Assembly: GCF_000005505.3 (NCBI RefSeq)
Contig: NC_016131.3
Span: 48,841,355-48,905,354, forward strand
Reading direction: 5' to 3'
Origin: Brachypodium distachyon
Taxonomy: Eukaryota; Streptophyta; Magnoliopsida; Poales; Poaceae
Length of the DNA stretch: 64,000 bases
The notes below the pieces were generated by a model. The model had not been told where the DNA came from. It did no database searches and saw nothing but the letters and a program-made list of their open reading frames with translations. Each line of letters starts with the position of its first letter. The stretch's first letter is position 1. Below, one piece after another: positions 21,861 to 34,565 of this stretch. Both the position numbers and the translations under genes were made by a program.

Positions 21861-24800
21861 GAAGAAAAATCTGCCACTGGAAAGTGCGGACTTAATTGTA
21901 CGAAGTGGAGCAGACCTTTATTTTTAATCTCACCCAAGTTCATTACATTACAATATATATAAAAGCAAATCCCTACGGCTTTGGAGCAAGCCATGGCTCA
22001 TGCATGCATGCAAAAGTTAATTAAAAATGAAGCAAAGCATGCAGCATAACACCACCACGCACACAAAACTGCAAAAGAAACACCAAAACCATACTATCCA
22101 TAGCCTGATAGCTAGAGCGCCAGTTAGTGTTGTCTCGTGCGAAGTCCAAATCAGCTCTCCGGACCTCCCCACTTCCGTGAGGGAACAGAAAGGAGGACAA
22201 AAAGACGAGCAAGGAATTAGAGGACAGCAACGGCACTTTGCACTGTTGTTCACAATTTTGCACGTACGTACGTCGTTAGTCTTTGCCGACGATCAGATAT
22301 GAGGTTCCCTTTGATATCATTTGCCTCATCCCAAACTCCACCAAGAAATCAATACATGCTACCTGCTCCAATGCCCATCCGATCAGTATCTCGGTGAAAA
22401 TAAAAGCTGGTTGTTATTACGTTGTACTGTCACTGTGAGCTAGCTGTGGCCCGGGGTACGTGTCTCCTGCTACGTGGAACAACGGGACCGATACATTCGT
22501 GTACGTTGGCGTCGGAAAGGCGGTGTTGACATGCGACATGCATGGAGAACGATCAACAAATTAAGCCCACTCACACTGAGGCCAACAATCAACAACAACA
22601 AGTACTCACGAAGAAGAATAACCCCATTGATTAAACTAGGATCATGTAAATATATTCGTACGTATCAATCACCCCGGTTGATATCTTGTCGTTGCTACGT
22701 CCTTCCTTCCATCCGGTCAATCGACCAGTTAATAATCACTCGAGACCGGCCGAATCGACCCCGGCCACCGCGCATGATTACCCACGGAGAAGTTCATTAC
22801 CGAGCAGCCGGCCATGATTAATTAAAGTTATCAATTATGCACTACGTACTACCCGCCATTACTACGAGAGCTATAGCTTAATTAGCTAGCTCTAGAAAGC
22901 TATAATTGCGCGCGCTCTACAAGTGTGCACGATATCTATCTCCACTAACCCAAAGAGCCGGAGCCGATCGAGGCCGAGAGCGAGAGATCATGATAGCATT
23001 CTCTTCCATGCATATATGTTCATTCGTGTGTGTGACAATTCAGTTTTAACGGTGCCCGCACTAGCTAGCCCAAGTAGCCAGCCTGCATGATCAGTGATTC
23101 ACTTGAATTAATTTTACTGGTGCTGGGCGTCTAGAAGAAGCATGCAAGCAAGCAAGCTAGAGCCAGAGCGCGCGTGTAGCCGACGGGCATCTGGAGACGC
23201 ACCAGGCTGTACAAATACACAATCAATCAACAAACGGAGGTAATCTGATCTGATTGATATATGATCGCGGCCGCGTGCGCATGTTGTTGTTTGTTGTTGG
23301 CGAAAGGAAATAAAGAGAAATATTCCTCCTGCTTTGGCTTAGTAGCCCCGTTGGGTCCGGCAGCCGTGGGCGTGTTACGCGCTGACGCGGCGGACAAATA
23401 TACCCTGCTGCCGTGACCACGATGGATATGTAAAGCTCGTGTTTGGTCGCTAGCAGCGTGGCCAGCTGCTGCATCCCCAGCGTGCACTAGTGCCCATCGA
23501 ATCTATGAGCCAGGACCCGGCTAATACTACCAGATCCATCGTCGTCCCGGCCCGTACGTTGAGTCTATCTAATCTACCTGGTCGAGCCGCTGCCAGATCA
23601 ATGCGTATGTACACCTTTGGCTTTGTGTGTTTGCGTTCCAGCTAGCTAAGCTGATGATGATGCCGTCGGTAAGTAAAATAAAATCGCCGCTGGATTTGAT
23701 CGATGGAACATGGATGGATCGATCTCCGTCACCCAACGCGACGTATATACCGCGGCGGCTTTATTCGGAAGCTGCTGGCTGCCCTGTGTTTCAACGACAT
23801 TCGACAAAGCTAGCTAGCTAGGGTATGCACAATGATGCTCTTTTTAGGTCCAGCTAGTGTGTGTGTGTGTGTGGAATATATGCTCTTTGCAGAGATCTGA
23901 TCAACGCTACTGTCCAAAATTGCGTGACACCGATGGAGGCGTCATGTGTATTTAAAATGACGATTCAATAAACCGTACTGTCTAAATTGTTTATGAGATG
24001 CCGGTCACAAAAGAATCCCATTAACAAATACATATATGCAAGGAAAGAATATTTATTTGTTTTCGAAATAAATTGGTATTTGAAAAATATCCATCAAACA
24101 TGCAAGCAGTTTTGTATGCATGCAGTAGCTAGCTACTGCGGCCGAGGACTGATCGAGATTCTGGTATTCTACGGATGCTGAAATACGCACATGCATTACG
24201 CAACACACAGGGTCACATGTCGCAAATTAATTAAATACGCGCAAAGTAATGCATATATACTTGCGTACGTACACATCAACCATGTGTACATGTACGTGCC
24301 GACTACGTAAACCGCGGTCCAAAATCCCGTCGGTCCCTGATTGATCCACGTAACTGCAATCGATCTGACCAGCAAATATCTTGTAAATAATTAATTATAC
24401 TCTGCAAATTAAGGTCAAAAGCCGTACCCCTTTCGGGTCACTCGACGGTCGATCGAGCAGATCGTCCACCGTCCGGCCGGCCGCCGGTTGAAATGTTGAA
24501 TCATACATATCGATCGCCCCCCTCTAATTAAGCTGCCCCGGCCTACCTCCTTTAATTAGTTTCTGGTTTAAAGGAAAAGGTAGAGCTGCCGTGCGTCAAA
24601 TCGAGCGATCATTAATTTCTGGTAAAACTTAAGCTAATCATGCACACCCCACCACAACGGCCAGATTAAGAGCACGAGCTAGCTATATATGTATCGACAC
24701 GTACGTACCATTTGAATCGATCAATTATTAGTCCGGATTAAATTGTAGTCGTAACTCTATACGTCCAACGATCGATCTCTATGTACCTCCTGTCGATCGA

Positions 24801-25828
24801 TAATTAATCGTCGTTGGCTGCTTCCCCGTCGCCCTTCACGCGATCCATCATCCATCGACCCAAAGTCGCCCGCCAGACTCACTCAACGTACGATTGGATT
24901 GGATTGGATTGGATCGATTTGATATGTTTTGTGTTTAATTAATTAGACAGTACTAGGGGAGTACTGTATGTATGGACATGCAATTAATGGGTCAAGCAAA
25001 AAGCATGATACTCCTGAACAGATCGAGAGCAGTAGTAAGAGTAGCAAATTAAGAACCTTTTCTTTTCGGAGCTGTAACAAGTTTAGAACTGGCTGGCGAC
25101 AGTTTGTGGTGTGTGTAGGGCCGTTGTGAGGCGAGTGGCACGACACATCAACGGCAGACTGGCCATTAACGGGTCGACACAACTCGGGGTTTACCGTCGG
25201 TCGTACTAGCTAGCTGACATGCCATGCCGTGACAGCGTGATTAATCTCTTTGATTAATTGTTAATTCGCTATGTATAGATAGTTTGGTGCATGCATGTGC
25301 ATTATCATATAGTAGCCAGTTAATTAGGCTAGCTAAGAAGCTAGTACAGTAAGATGTAGGACGACGATGTTGGCCGGATTATGGAAGGGCTATAGCTAGA
25401 GAGAGAGGCTGCAGGCTTCCCCAAGAAGAACCCATGCATTCATTCATGCGTGCAATCAACTTGCCGACCGATCTGTAGCTAGCTAGCTAGCTCCAGTAGT
25501 AGCAGAGCGTCATTACTGCTTCATCAGTACAGTTTGACTTGTAGTAACCGCAAAAGATCGAAAGAAATGAACCGAAAAGGTAATGTTTGACATGCGAGTC
25601 AAAACCCGCGTACGACACCCAGCTAGCACAGAAAAATCGACCGGCCGAGTGAGGAACCACGTGGCCGGCTCCAAATCGACGTGGATGGAGCAAGGCGCAC
25701 ACGTACAGCTTAGCTTAGCTAAAGCTCGCTAGCAGCCTAGCACACGTACGGGCACGGCAGACAGCATGTTGCCACGGCAGGAAAGGGATCGAAAGTAATT
25801 AATCACGGTAAGCAGCGGTACATAGCTA

Positions 25829-25948
25829 CTCTTTTCGTTTCATATTAACTGATTCAAACTTGTTCAAATGTACGTGTGTGTATATATCTAAAACAACGTC
25901 TACATACATACATGTAATATAAAATCGCTGAATATGGGACGGAGGAGG
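25829..25948. mobile_element. Degenerate Stowaway-like MITE
   Basis: A 120 bp segment flanked by TA on both sides. The right end is GGGACGGAGGAG, close to the reverse complement of the Stowaway terminus CTCCCTCCGTCCC. The left end CTCTTTTCGTTTCATATTAA is a decayed version of the same repeat. Internal sequence is AT-rich with a CATACATACATG run. Confidence 0.6.
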
Positions 25949-28310
25949 TACAATTTAATTAGCCGACAACAGCAACAAGTCCGCTGGATCATATCTCGAT
26001 CGTGTTGGCCTCCGCGGCCGCGCGTACGTTTTTGCCGACCGCGGCAAATTAAAGCTCGGAATTCGCATGCAGCGCAGCGACGACTTTGGACTATTTGGAC
26101 TTTGGATATGCGGCAGAACTCCTGCAGAGACGTACACGTACGGGGCCGCAACCGCAACGGCCGAGACGAGACGGTGCAGCTAGCTAGCAGCCAGGAGGAA
26201 GTCGAACGGAAATTGCCGGGCTATATAGCAGCAGTACTACATGTGCATGGGGGTCCTGGCTGTGAGCCTGTGACCCTGTCCGGTCCGGGTTCGATCGAGC
26301 CGGCCTAGCTACCTAGCAAAAACACCTTTAACAAAACTAAAAATTGCATCAGCTGAAGATCTTTAAGCATCTAACTTTAATAAAAGGCAGAATAATTAAG
26401 CTGAAACGAAATCAATAATTAAAATACTCACTAAAAACTATTCTCTCAAGAATAATGAAACGGAGGATTAAAACTACATCGAGAGAAATCTACACAGCTA
26501 ACATGCACACAAGGCTGGTACGTCATGCTGTAATTCCACGAGCCTCGCTGGGTTCTTATTGAACGCACGTGTGTGTGTGTGAAGTGAGCTAGCGCCAGAT
26601 TTGAGCTTCTTATGCATGCCACCCGTGCTTAATTAACTCCGGCCAACGCTCTCGACAAAAGGGAAAGTTTTCTCCTACACAAAAGGGAGAGGGGAAAGAG
26701 ACCTAGAAGAGCACAATTCCATTATGTAACTCTCACAATTCATTCCCCTTTTTTGCCCCATCCTTTTAAATTTGCGAAAACGATTACCACATTTAACAGA
26801 TTTTCCTCCCGCTTACCCTATTTAGTGGCACGTACTCAGTATTTTGGACGTCGATGAGGCTCGCGACGACCTCTGTGGTGGCCAACTGTTTAAATGGGGT
26901 AAAATTTGGCACAAGTTTCACTAGATCGTCTGACTAGTTAAAAGGATAAATATTGTCGGGATAATTCACTCTCTTTTTTTAAGACCGGACAGAGTATATA
27001 TACATTTAGTTGTTATTTGGCCACACAAATACGTCGGCATTGCAAAGATCTTGAATTGGAAACGAGCCGTCAATTCATCGCTTAATTGATGTACTCTCAA
27101 ATGATCACTGCAAAGCTATATATAGCCTGTAAAAATCAACCACAACAGTTAATTCCGGCCACATCATCTCTCTTTACACATAGGGATCCCTTACACATAT
27201 AGGAGTTTCTACTCAAATTAACTTCCTTCTGCAGCTGTGGATAATCTTTTACAAGAAAAACGCGCAGGAAAGCATGCATAATCAAAACAAATCTTTCAAA
27301 GTAACAATTGTGATTTAATTAGGTAGCAGACATCATGTAGCTTGAAATATGAAGTCAACACCCGTTGTTCTCCGACGAAGACTTTTAGCTATCAATTATT
27401 TCCCAAAGAAAAACCATTCCTACTAATTCTAGTCCCCATCTCGGCTTTTTTGGCTCTCCCGATGGGAATAAAGTTAGGAGATGGACAAATTTGCACACAG
27501 GATCGAACGCTACAACTGAACTGCAAAACCATGCACACACACACACGCCCACACACGCATGCATTGTTTCTTTCTTCGGAATTCTTTATCGTTTTCTAGA
27601 ACAAGTCAAAAAAGCTTAAATCAGCACTACTAGAACTAGTCTAGGAACTAAATAAAATATCTCTTGCCCACCTAATTTACTATATCGACGTGCATAAATA
27701 ATTTTAAAATCATCACACGTCGATCCTCTTTGGTCTTCTACTGTTGCAGTGGTTGTTGCCGCGGTGGTTACGCTAGCGCTGGCCATGCCGTGCCACCTTG
27801 AATTTTACCTTGATCGATCGAATTCCTGTGTGTGTGTAATGTTAACGTACGTACCTTGGGCAGTATATGTGCGTGCGTGCATGATGCAGGATCAGATTCA
27901 GATCAGATTTCAGTTGTGGTTCAGTTTGGGGGAGTGCTTTTCCTGGAGATTTTTAAGGTCGGGTGTCATGGCCTCTCCCGATCGGACGTTTCCCCTTCCT
28001 CGATCGACCGGTTGATCTCCCCTTCTCTTTATGCGGATGTGTATACACTCCCATTCCCTATCGAGCCTAGCTAGCTCGAATATCAGTTTCTTCTTCTTCT
28101 TCTTCTTGCCTAGCTTGGCGCCGGTCGGCCGGCCGGGGACCACACATGCACCCTTCTTGTTAATTAATTGGCGTTTCACTCTCAAGTTTGGTGGCACTTC
28201 CCTACCCTCGCGAAACTAATCCCACTACCTATAGCTCTTCTTGCTCTAGCTAGAGCTTAGCTAGCAGTGTCGTCGATCGTTTATCGATGTTCGACGGATG
28301 GCCGAGCAGC

Positions 28311-28319
28311 TATATATAA
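28311..28319 (+). promoter_or_regulatory. Probable TATA box of the NAC gene
   Basis: TATATATAA lies 227 bp upstream of the NAC start codon, followed by a C-rich leader (CCACCCTTGTCTTCC). Position and sequence fit a core promoter with a leader of roughly 200 nt. Confidence 0.6.
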
Positions 28320-28545
28320 CCACCCTTGTCTTCCTAGCTTGTTTCCTTGTACCCCATCACCGGCAGCTTATTCATTCCTACTCTCCTTCTTCATCTATCT
28401 TGATCAATGTGGAGCATTGCAGTCCAGCTACAGTAGTAGTGCCTAGCTAGCTCCTTTCAATTCTCATTGTCCCTTTGTTCTCGGACGTTTGTTGGTCGTC
28501 TTTGCAGTGGTGTGTACTAGCTCGATCGATCAGTGAGTGTTGAAG

Positions 28546-31057
28546 ATGAGCATCTCTGTGAACGGGCAGTCGGTGGTGCCGCCGGGGTTCCGGTTCCACC
28601 CGACGGAGGAGGAGCTGCTGACCTACTACCTGGCCAAGAAGGTGGCCTCATGCCGCATCGACCTCGACGTCATCCCCGACGTCGACCTCAACAAGCTCGA
28701 GCCATGGGACATCCAAGGTACATAATGCTCCATCACTAGTACTACTCTTGGATGATGCATCAATGGCGATCAATCGAACTAACCATATATGGACCTGCGT
28801 TCCAATTGAGCAGAGCGTTGTAGGATCGGGACGGGCCCGCAGAGCGACTGGTACCTGTTCAGCCACAAGGACAAGAAGTACCCGACGGGGACGCGCACGA
28901 ACCGCGCCACCGCCGCCGGGTTCTGGAAGGCCACGGGCCGGGACAAGCCCATCTACTCCTCCTCCTCCGGCTCCGGCACCGGCAAGATCGGCATGCGCAA
29001 GACGCTCGTCTTCTACAAGGGCCGCGCCCCGCACGGTACCAAGTCCGACTGGATCATGCACGAGTACCGCCTCCACGACAACGCCCAAAACCACCATTCA
29101 TCCCCCGGCGCCGCCTCCTCTTCACCGGTACGTACGCAAGTACAGTACATGCATACATGGGACTGTAGTAGAGACAGTCGACAGAGGCTAGTGAAGTGAG
29201 GAAGATTGTGTGTGTGTTTCGTCGTGTACACGTCGTGGATCGATCGGGGCAATTTGGTGGGTGGTTGGGAATGGGGCCATGCAGCTAGCACGCATGGTTG
29301 TTTATTTGCGAGAGCTGGGATTTCCTTTCGACGTCCTTGTCTGAAAAAGGGGGAAAGGGAAGTGCTGTAGCAGTGGGTAGTAGGTTCAGTACTCGTCAAG
29401 GAACAAAGCTAGCTGCTGCTGCTGGTTACTGCTAGGCTGGGCCGGGGGCATAGACATGATCATCGGTGGTTAGGTACGTGCACGGGACAGTCCTGATATA
29501 TGCCGGGGACTCATGCAGGCCAAGAATCTGCGTCTGCACCAACAAGATCATGCATCGAATTTGCACATGCCAGAGACCGAACCCCCATCTCGATTAGGAC
29601 ACGCACACGATCTCTTTTCTCGTACTGTACTGATTGCGGATAGCTACTGTACAAGCTAGTACGTATGTGCCACTGTCGATCACCTGCTACAAATTAGCAA
29701 AGGATGAGGGTTAATTGGGGTATAAATTAAGTGGACCATTGCACGCGGAGCTACTGAGCTAGAGACAGAGGCATGTGGCAGAGAACCCAGCCTCTTTCTG
29801 CAAGTCAAACGCTACATGGATCCAAAGTGGATCGGGAATTGGCTAGCTTAGCTTTCTGAGCTGGCTCAGCTGCTACCTCGATCATGCATGCATGCATGGT
29901 GGGAAATTTCTCTCCTAGTAGTGGAGGGGATGCATGGACATGCATGCATGCAATAATTCTGGCTAGTTTTGGATGCTTCCTAAATCACCTTTCACTAGGA
30001 CCTTTTTTTTTTCTTCCCTCGGTCCATTGGCAAATAGCAAATCCATCGATGGTCGAGGTAATAATTTTGTGAAGAGACCAGTGTAAAGCTAGCTGAGTCA
30101 TTTCATATCTGTTACTCATTTACCCTTCGATTATTGCGTTACACACGTCCACGCCCAAAAGCTGACGCGGACAAAGGTAGCTAGCTAGGCAAGATATTTC
30201 AACGTCAAATTGATGTGCCAATTAGTAACATTTTTAAATGAGAATTAAGAATTGCAACTTATGTTTTTTTTTTCTCCTCTCCCTCTGATGAACAGATTCG
30301 TGGGGGCGACCAGTCGGCGGCGCAGCAGGAGGAAGGTTGGGTGATCTGCAGGGTCTTCAAGAAGAAGAACCTCATCTGCTGCAACAACAACAACAATCAA
30401 GCTCTAGCTTCCCATCCCCAGATCAGCAGCAACAACAACAAGCAGCCCTCGCCGAGCCGCAGCTGTTCCGCCGTCAGCGACGACCACCACGCCGCAAGCA
30501 GGGCGGCGGCGGCGCAGATGCTGCATCACTACTCCGCCGGCGGCAGCGGCGACGTCGACACGCACACGCTCGACCACATCCTCCGCTACATGGGCAGCAA
30601 CAGCGGCAAGCAGGAGAGCAAGCCGGCGCCGCTGACGTCAGCTTGCAGTTTGCCAAATATGGACCAGTATAGCCTCGTCAACGGCGGCGGCGGCGGCACT
30701 CTGTACGACAAGTTCATGAAGCTCCCGCCGCTCGAGCACGTCGTCGTCTCCGGCTCCGGCGGGGGGCTCCTGCAGCTCCCTCCGCCTACGCCGCAAGGCT
30801 CGCAGTACGGAGGCGCCGACTGCTGGGCCGACACGCTCGCGGCGTACGAGCTCAACGGCGGCCTATCCGACAACGACGTCGACGGGTCGACCAAGACCAC
30901 CAACGGCGGCATGTCGACGCCCGGCTGCTTCTTCGTGGCCGAACAGCATCATCAGCACGGCCATGGCGGCGGCGGCGACGGAGACCTGTGGAGCCTGGCG
31001 CGGTCGTCGGTGTCGACGCTGCACGCGGACTTGGCGACGGCCATGGATAACGTCTAG
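28546..31057 (+). CDS. NAC transcription factor, secondary-wall (NST/VND) type
   Basis: A nuclear NAC-domain DNA-binding factor. Exons 28546-28717, 28814-29127 and 30296-31057 give 415 residues; the intron inside the NAC domain and that before its last subdomain are at the usual family positions. All five NAC subdomains are visible: [54 protein letters not shown] with [24 protein letters not shown] with DWIMHEYRL, and [12 protein letters not shown]. The opening MSISVNGQS is characteristic of the NST/SND/VND group that switches on secondary cell-wall genes. The C-terminal activation region is Asn/Gln-, Gly- and His-rich. Unusual points are a Pro in VIPDVDLN where the group normally has Arg or Lys, AKKVASCRI in place of RKKVASxxI, and an extended SSSSGSGTG loop. 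The exact subclade is uncertain. Confidence 0.9.
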
Positions 31058-31374
31058 CTAGCGCGCAGCAGTCAGTTAATTATTAGCTCTTGTCTAGTGT
31101 GTATTGAGAGAGTGTGAGACGTCATATGCCACACGCACGTACGTACATCGATCAAACTCTATACGTGTAGTGTGTGCATGCATGCACGGTGTTCGACTGT
31201 GTACTGACGTGCGGTGAATAATTCCTAGGGTGAAAGACAGACAAAAACCGATCGACGATCGGGGTTAGCTATTAATGATGTGAAACAAGATTAAAGATTA
31301 ATCAAACAACGGCTTGTACATGGTATAGTAGGAGAAGAGCAGATATGAATATACACTCTATAAGCCACCGTTTT

Positions 31375-31560
31375 GCTATTTCTAAGGTGACTAAGAAATA
31401 AATATTTCTAAGTCGATTCTAACAAACCATATAATACATTCGTTGAGATTCTTGCATGAACCATCAAGTACATAAGATGAGAAATCTTAATCAGATGACT
31501 ATGATTATCGACTGGGAAATAACTATTTCTAAGCCGACCAAGAAATAAACACCCCCTTAT
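31375..31560. mobile_element. Possible MITE with ATTTCTAAG/AAGAAATAA ends
   Basis: Related blocks at the two ends (TATTTCTAAGGTGACTAAGA near 31376 and TATTTCTAAGCCGACCAAGA near 31529) enclose AT-rich DNA with further ATTTCTAAGTCGA copies. Similar sequences are common in grass MITEs. The edges and target duplication are not resolved. Confidence 0.35.
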
Positions 31561-33225
31561 TTTAAACCATGGTGCTTACTGTTGATCAGCAATATCGATA
31601 TTTCAATTGTATTTCAAAAAGCTAGGGTGATGCATGTTGCACCCTAGCGCGGAGGCAGGTGAGAAGAAGGAAAAATCGACAATGCCAAGGCCAGCATGAT
31701 CCATGGGGTGCTTCATGCCTAATTAGTAAGCACCCCGGCGACCTTAGAGGAATGCTTGATCAGGGCACATTGATGGACGAAGGTGGAAAATCGAGTAGGG
31801 CACAGCGTTGGCATGGGAGCAGGAGGAAGGGAAGAGACACAACGACGATGATCTGAAATGAGGTAAGTATGACACGGTGAGGAAGGAGAAAGGGTAAGCC
31901 ATGGTCGAAAATGGCATATGAATGAGCACGAAGTTTGAAATTTCGTTTTGGACAAAATTTTGGTACCAACCAAAGTATTCTAAAATTTTAGAAACACCCA
32001 GATTCTGGAACTTTAAATTCCACCGAAAAGCTATCAAGGTTTTAGCAGACACATGGATTTGCTAAGCATAAGTACGTGTTACACGAGCTAATTACTGAGT
32101 TCTCATTCAAAAAAGAAAAGGAGCATGGACACACAAAACTTTAAACTGCAGTATTATTTATTTTATTTTATTTTGCGAAGAAGCAGTAAAAGTTTTTTAC
32201 CCAATGGCTCAAATTTTGGGGCCACGGATATGAGCAAAATTTCGGAAATAGCACCAAAATTTCATTAAAAAATTAGACCCTCCAGAGCATTCACGCCCTA
32301 ATCTAGCCCCTTCTTAAAAAATTGGGGATGAACTTTGGATGGATTGAGATTGCTAATGTGTATAGATCCCGATCGTGTGTCGCGACAAGAGGGAATTAGT
32401 TGAGAGAAGGAAGAAAGGCACATGTCTTTTGGCGTCTCCAGCTGTTTTGTGTGTCGATACACATATATTCGGAGCTAGCAAAAGAAGGGGAGATCGTCAG
32501 ATCGATGTGAAGTCAGACCATCAAGCACTGCTTTTAGCTATATCTATGTATACATATATAAATCTCGCTACCGTCGCGCGTTGAAATAACCCCGGCCTCG
32601 TGCCACACGTACAAGTGATCGAGCTTTTTTATCGCCTTGTCGCGGTCAGTTGCTGGTGTAAAAAAATCCTGCACGATCTTGGTTTTGTCTCCTGTCGACA
32701 ACTTTAGCTGCCCAGCCTTTTGTATGTACCAAGAATATCGACTGAGAGCCTGTCACGTGTACCATGCATAATTGCATATTTTTATGTGCTCATTTATCGG
32801 GGTATATATGTTGCTATAATTAATGGCATTTTTTTATGCATGCATGGGAGAATTTGGTGATAGTGGCATGCATTTTGCTGACATGCATGCATGCATGGTG
32901 GAGTTAGTGATGAATTCACTGAGGAATGATGTAATGAACCATCTCTAAAAATAACCCAGCTAAACTAAGAGCATGTAATTTTTATTTTATTTATTTTGTC
33001 GGCGAGACATGCGTGTAATTAGAACTTTGGGGAGGAGTATCGAAATTGTAGGTAAAAGAGTGACATATACCAACCAAAAGGCTTGTGTTTGTATTTTCTT
33101 TTTGCATCGAAGAAGCTTCTTTTCAGTGGACAGACAAAGACTCCCGCCATCAGTCCCTACATGATAATTAATTATGAATATCCTCTTGCATGTACTCTTT
33201 CCTAGATATTATCTTTTTCGAGTAC

Positions 33226-33297
33226 ATACTTCTTCGGTTTTCAAGGAAGTATTTTGACCTATATATACTTCTTCGGTTTTCAAGGAAGTATTTTGAC
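33226..33297 (+). repeat. 39 bp tandem duplication
   Basis: The 33-base block starting ATACTTCTTCGG and ending GTATTTTGAC occurs at 33226-33258 and again, apparently identical, at 33265-33297. The period is 39 bp. Identity of the copies implies a recent event in otherwise diverged DNA. Confidence 0.9.
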
Positions 33298-34301
33298 AAA
33301 TACTTGACCCAGCGGTCCCAGCTGGAAGGAAAAAGGTAAAATAAAGTAAAATAGATCCATTACACATTTCGGACGAGACCAAGTTGCTGGTAAGGTGAAA
33401 ACGTATGCTGAACCTTTTTGTTAGTTTCGTGTTAGTGCTAATCTATCAGAGAACGATCGAATAGACACATGCTGCATCAACCACACATGCATGTCATTGG
33501 AATATAGCTCAACCTCCGTGCTCATATGTATACTACTCCGTACAATTATTATTCGAAGACTTTATTCGCAAGGTGCCAAAAGATAAAAAAAAAACACAGC
33601 CTTATTAACCCCTCCCTTTTTACGTTCAGCTTCAACCTTCTAAGTTCTAACGGGAAGCGCTTCCATGCGGATGCGGTCACTCGTCTGCGCTCACTGTAGT
33701 ACAGTACAGAGTAGTAAGCACTATTTGAACACGAGACTCTCATATTTTTTTTACTAGATAGACTTTTAAAAACAATTTTTTTTTTGCGTGAGACTTTTAA
33801 AAACAATTTGACGAGGGGTATCAAACAGGTTGCCAAAAACATTTCTTTTTGAGAAACTTGGAAGGTATAGGAAATCTACGATTCACAACAATGACAACAA
33901 CAAAGATTTGGCCGTTTTCTTTTTTTTCTTTTCTTTTGTCGAGATAGGGATGGGCTTTGCCAGTTGCCGGGCCGACGGGCCTAGTGAGCGCTCAAAGTCG
34001 GAAACGCGCGGCGTGGGCAGGCCGCCGAGTCGCTATGGCTTCTTCAGCCCGACCGGAACTTTAGTGTGCTTTGGGTTCCGGAGTAACGCACAAATCGGTC
34101 TGGGGGCCCGACAAGAGAAGAGGCTCGCACTCCGACCCGCTCCCCCGCTTCCGACTCAGACACGAACACCAGCTTCTGTCCCCAACATTATAGATACCGG
34201 CGTCGATTATGTGGTAGCATTGTTTCGATCTCGATCGAGGTCTCCTCGATCGTTCGATCTAGCAAGGAAGGAAGCGATCGAGAGCCCGGTCAATTAAGCA
34301 G

Positions 34302-34565
34302 ATGGCCTCTTGCATGGAGAGGTTCGTGGCCACGATGGTCTTCTGCGAGGCGCCCTTCGACGGCCCCCTGCTGGCCCCGGCGGTGCCCGCCGCCGGCCAC
34401 GACAGCAAGAGCGGCGGCAACGGCTGCTGCTCGGAGTTGGCGACTTTCATGGCGGCGGCCAAGGAAACCGCCAGGCAGTACCTCCCTTCCAAGCAAGAGC
34501 AGCAGCAGCGGCAGGGGGGCGTGGATGGCCTGGCGGAGTTCCTCGATGCCGTCGTTTCGGAGTGA
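34302..34565 (+). CDS. Small hypothetical protein, 87 residues
   Basis: An intronless frame from ATG 34302 whose GC content and third-position bias rise sharply against its AT-rich surroundings, as in real grass genes. The product begins MASCMERFVATMVFCEAPFD, has a Gly/Cys patch (GGNGCC), a short helix-prone segment (ELATFMAAAKETARQYLP), a Gln-rich run and ends LAEFLDAVVSE. No signal peptide or transmembrane span and no family that I recognise. It could be a lineage-specific small gene or the remnant of a longer one. The nearest genes are 3.2 kb (NAC) and 9.5 kb (ADC) away. Confidence 0.55.
   Translation: MASCMERFVATMVFCEAPFDGPLLAPAVPAAGHDSKSGGNGCCSELATFMAAAKETARQYLPSKQEQQQRQGGVDGLAEFLDAVVSE

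Larger units (their letters stand above)
21321..28310 (+). other. Large non-coding region upstream of the NAC gene
   Basis: Seven kilobases with no gene I can support. It is dense in TAGCTAGC, GATCGATC, GCATGCATG and AATTAATT, includes a GATTG microsatellite (24892-24914), a GT microsatellite (23857-23873), a TTC run (about 28090-28107), a local repeat cluster (21726-21860) and a Stowaway-like remnant (25829-25948). Distal regulatory DNA for the NAC gene is a reasonable inference. Confidence 0.5.
31058..34301 (+). other. Intergenic DNA downstream of NAC
   Basis: No recognisable gene. It contains the NAC 3' flank, a possible MITE (31375-31560), a 39 bp tandem duplication (33226-33297), and a GC-richer patch at 33950-34150 that shows no protein family resemblance in any frame. 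Confidence 0.5.
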
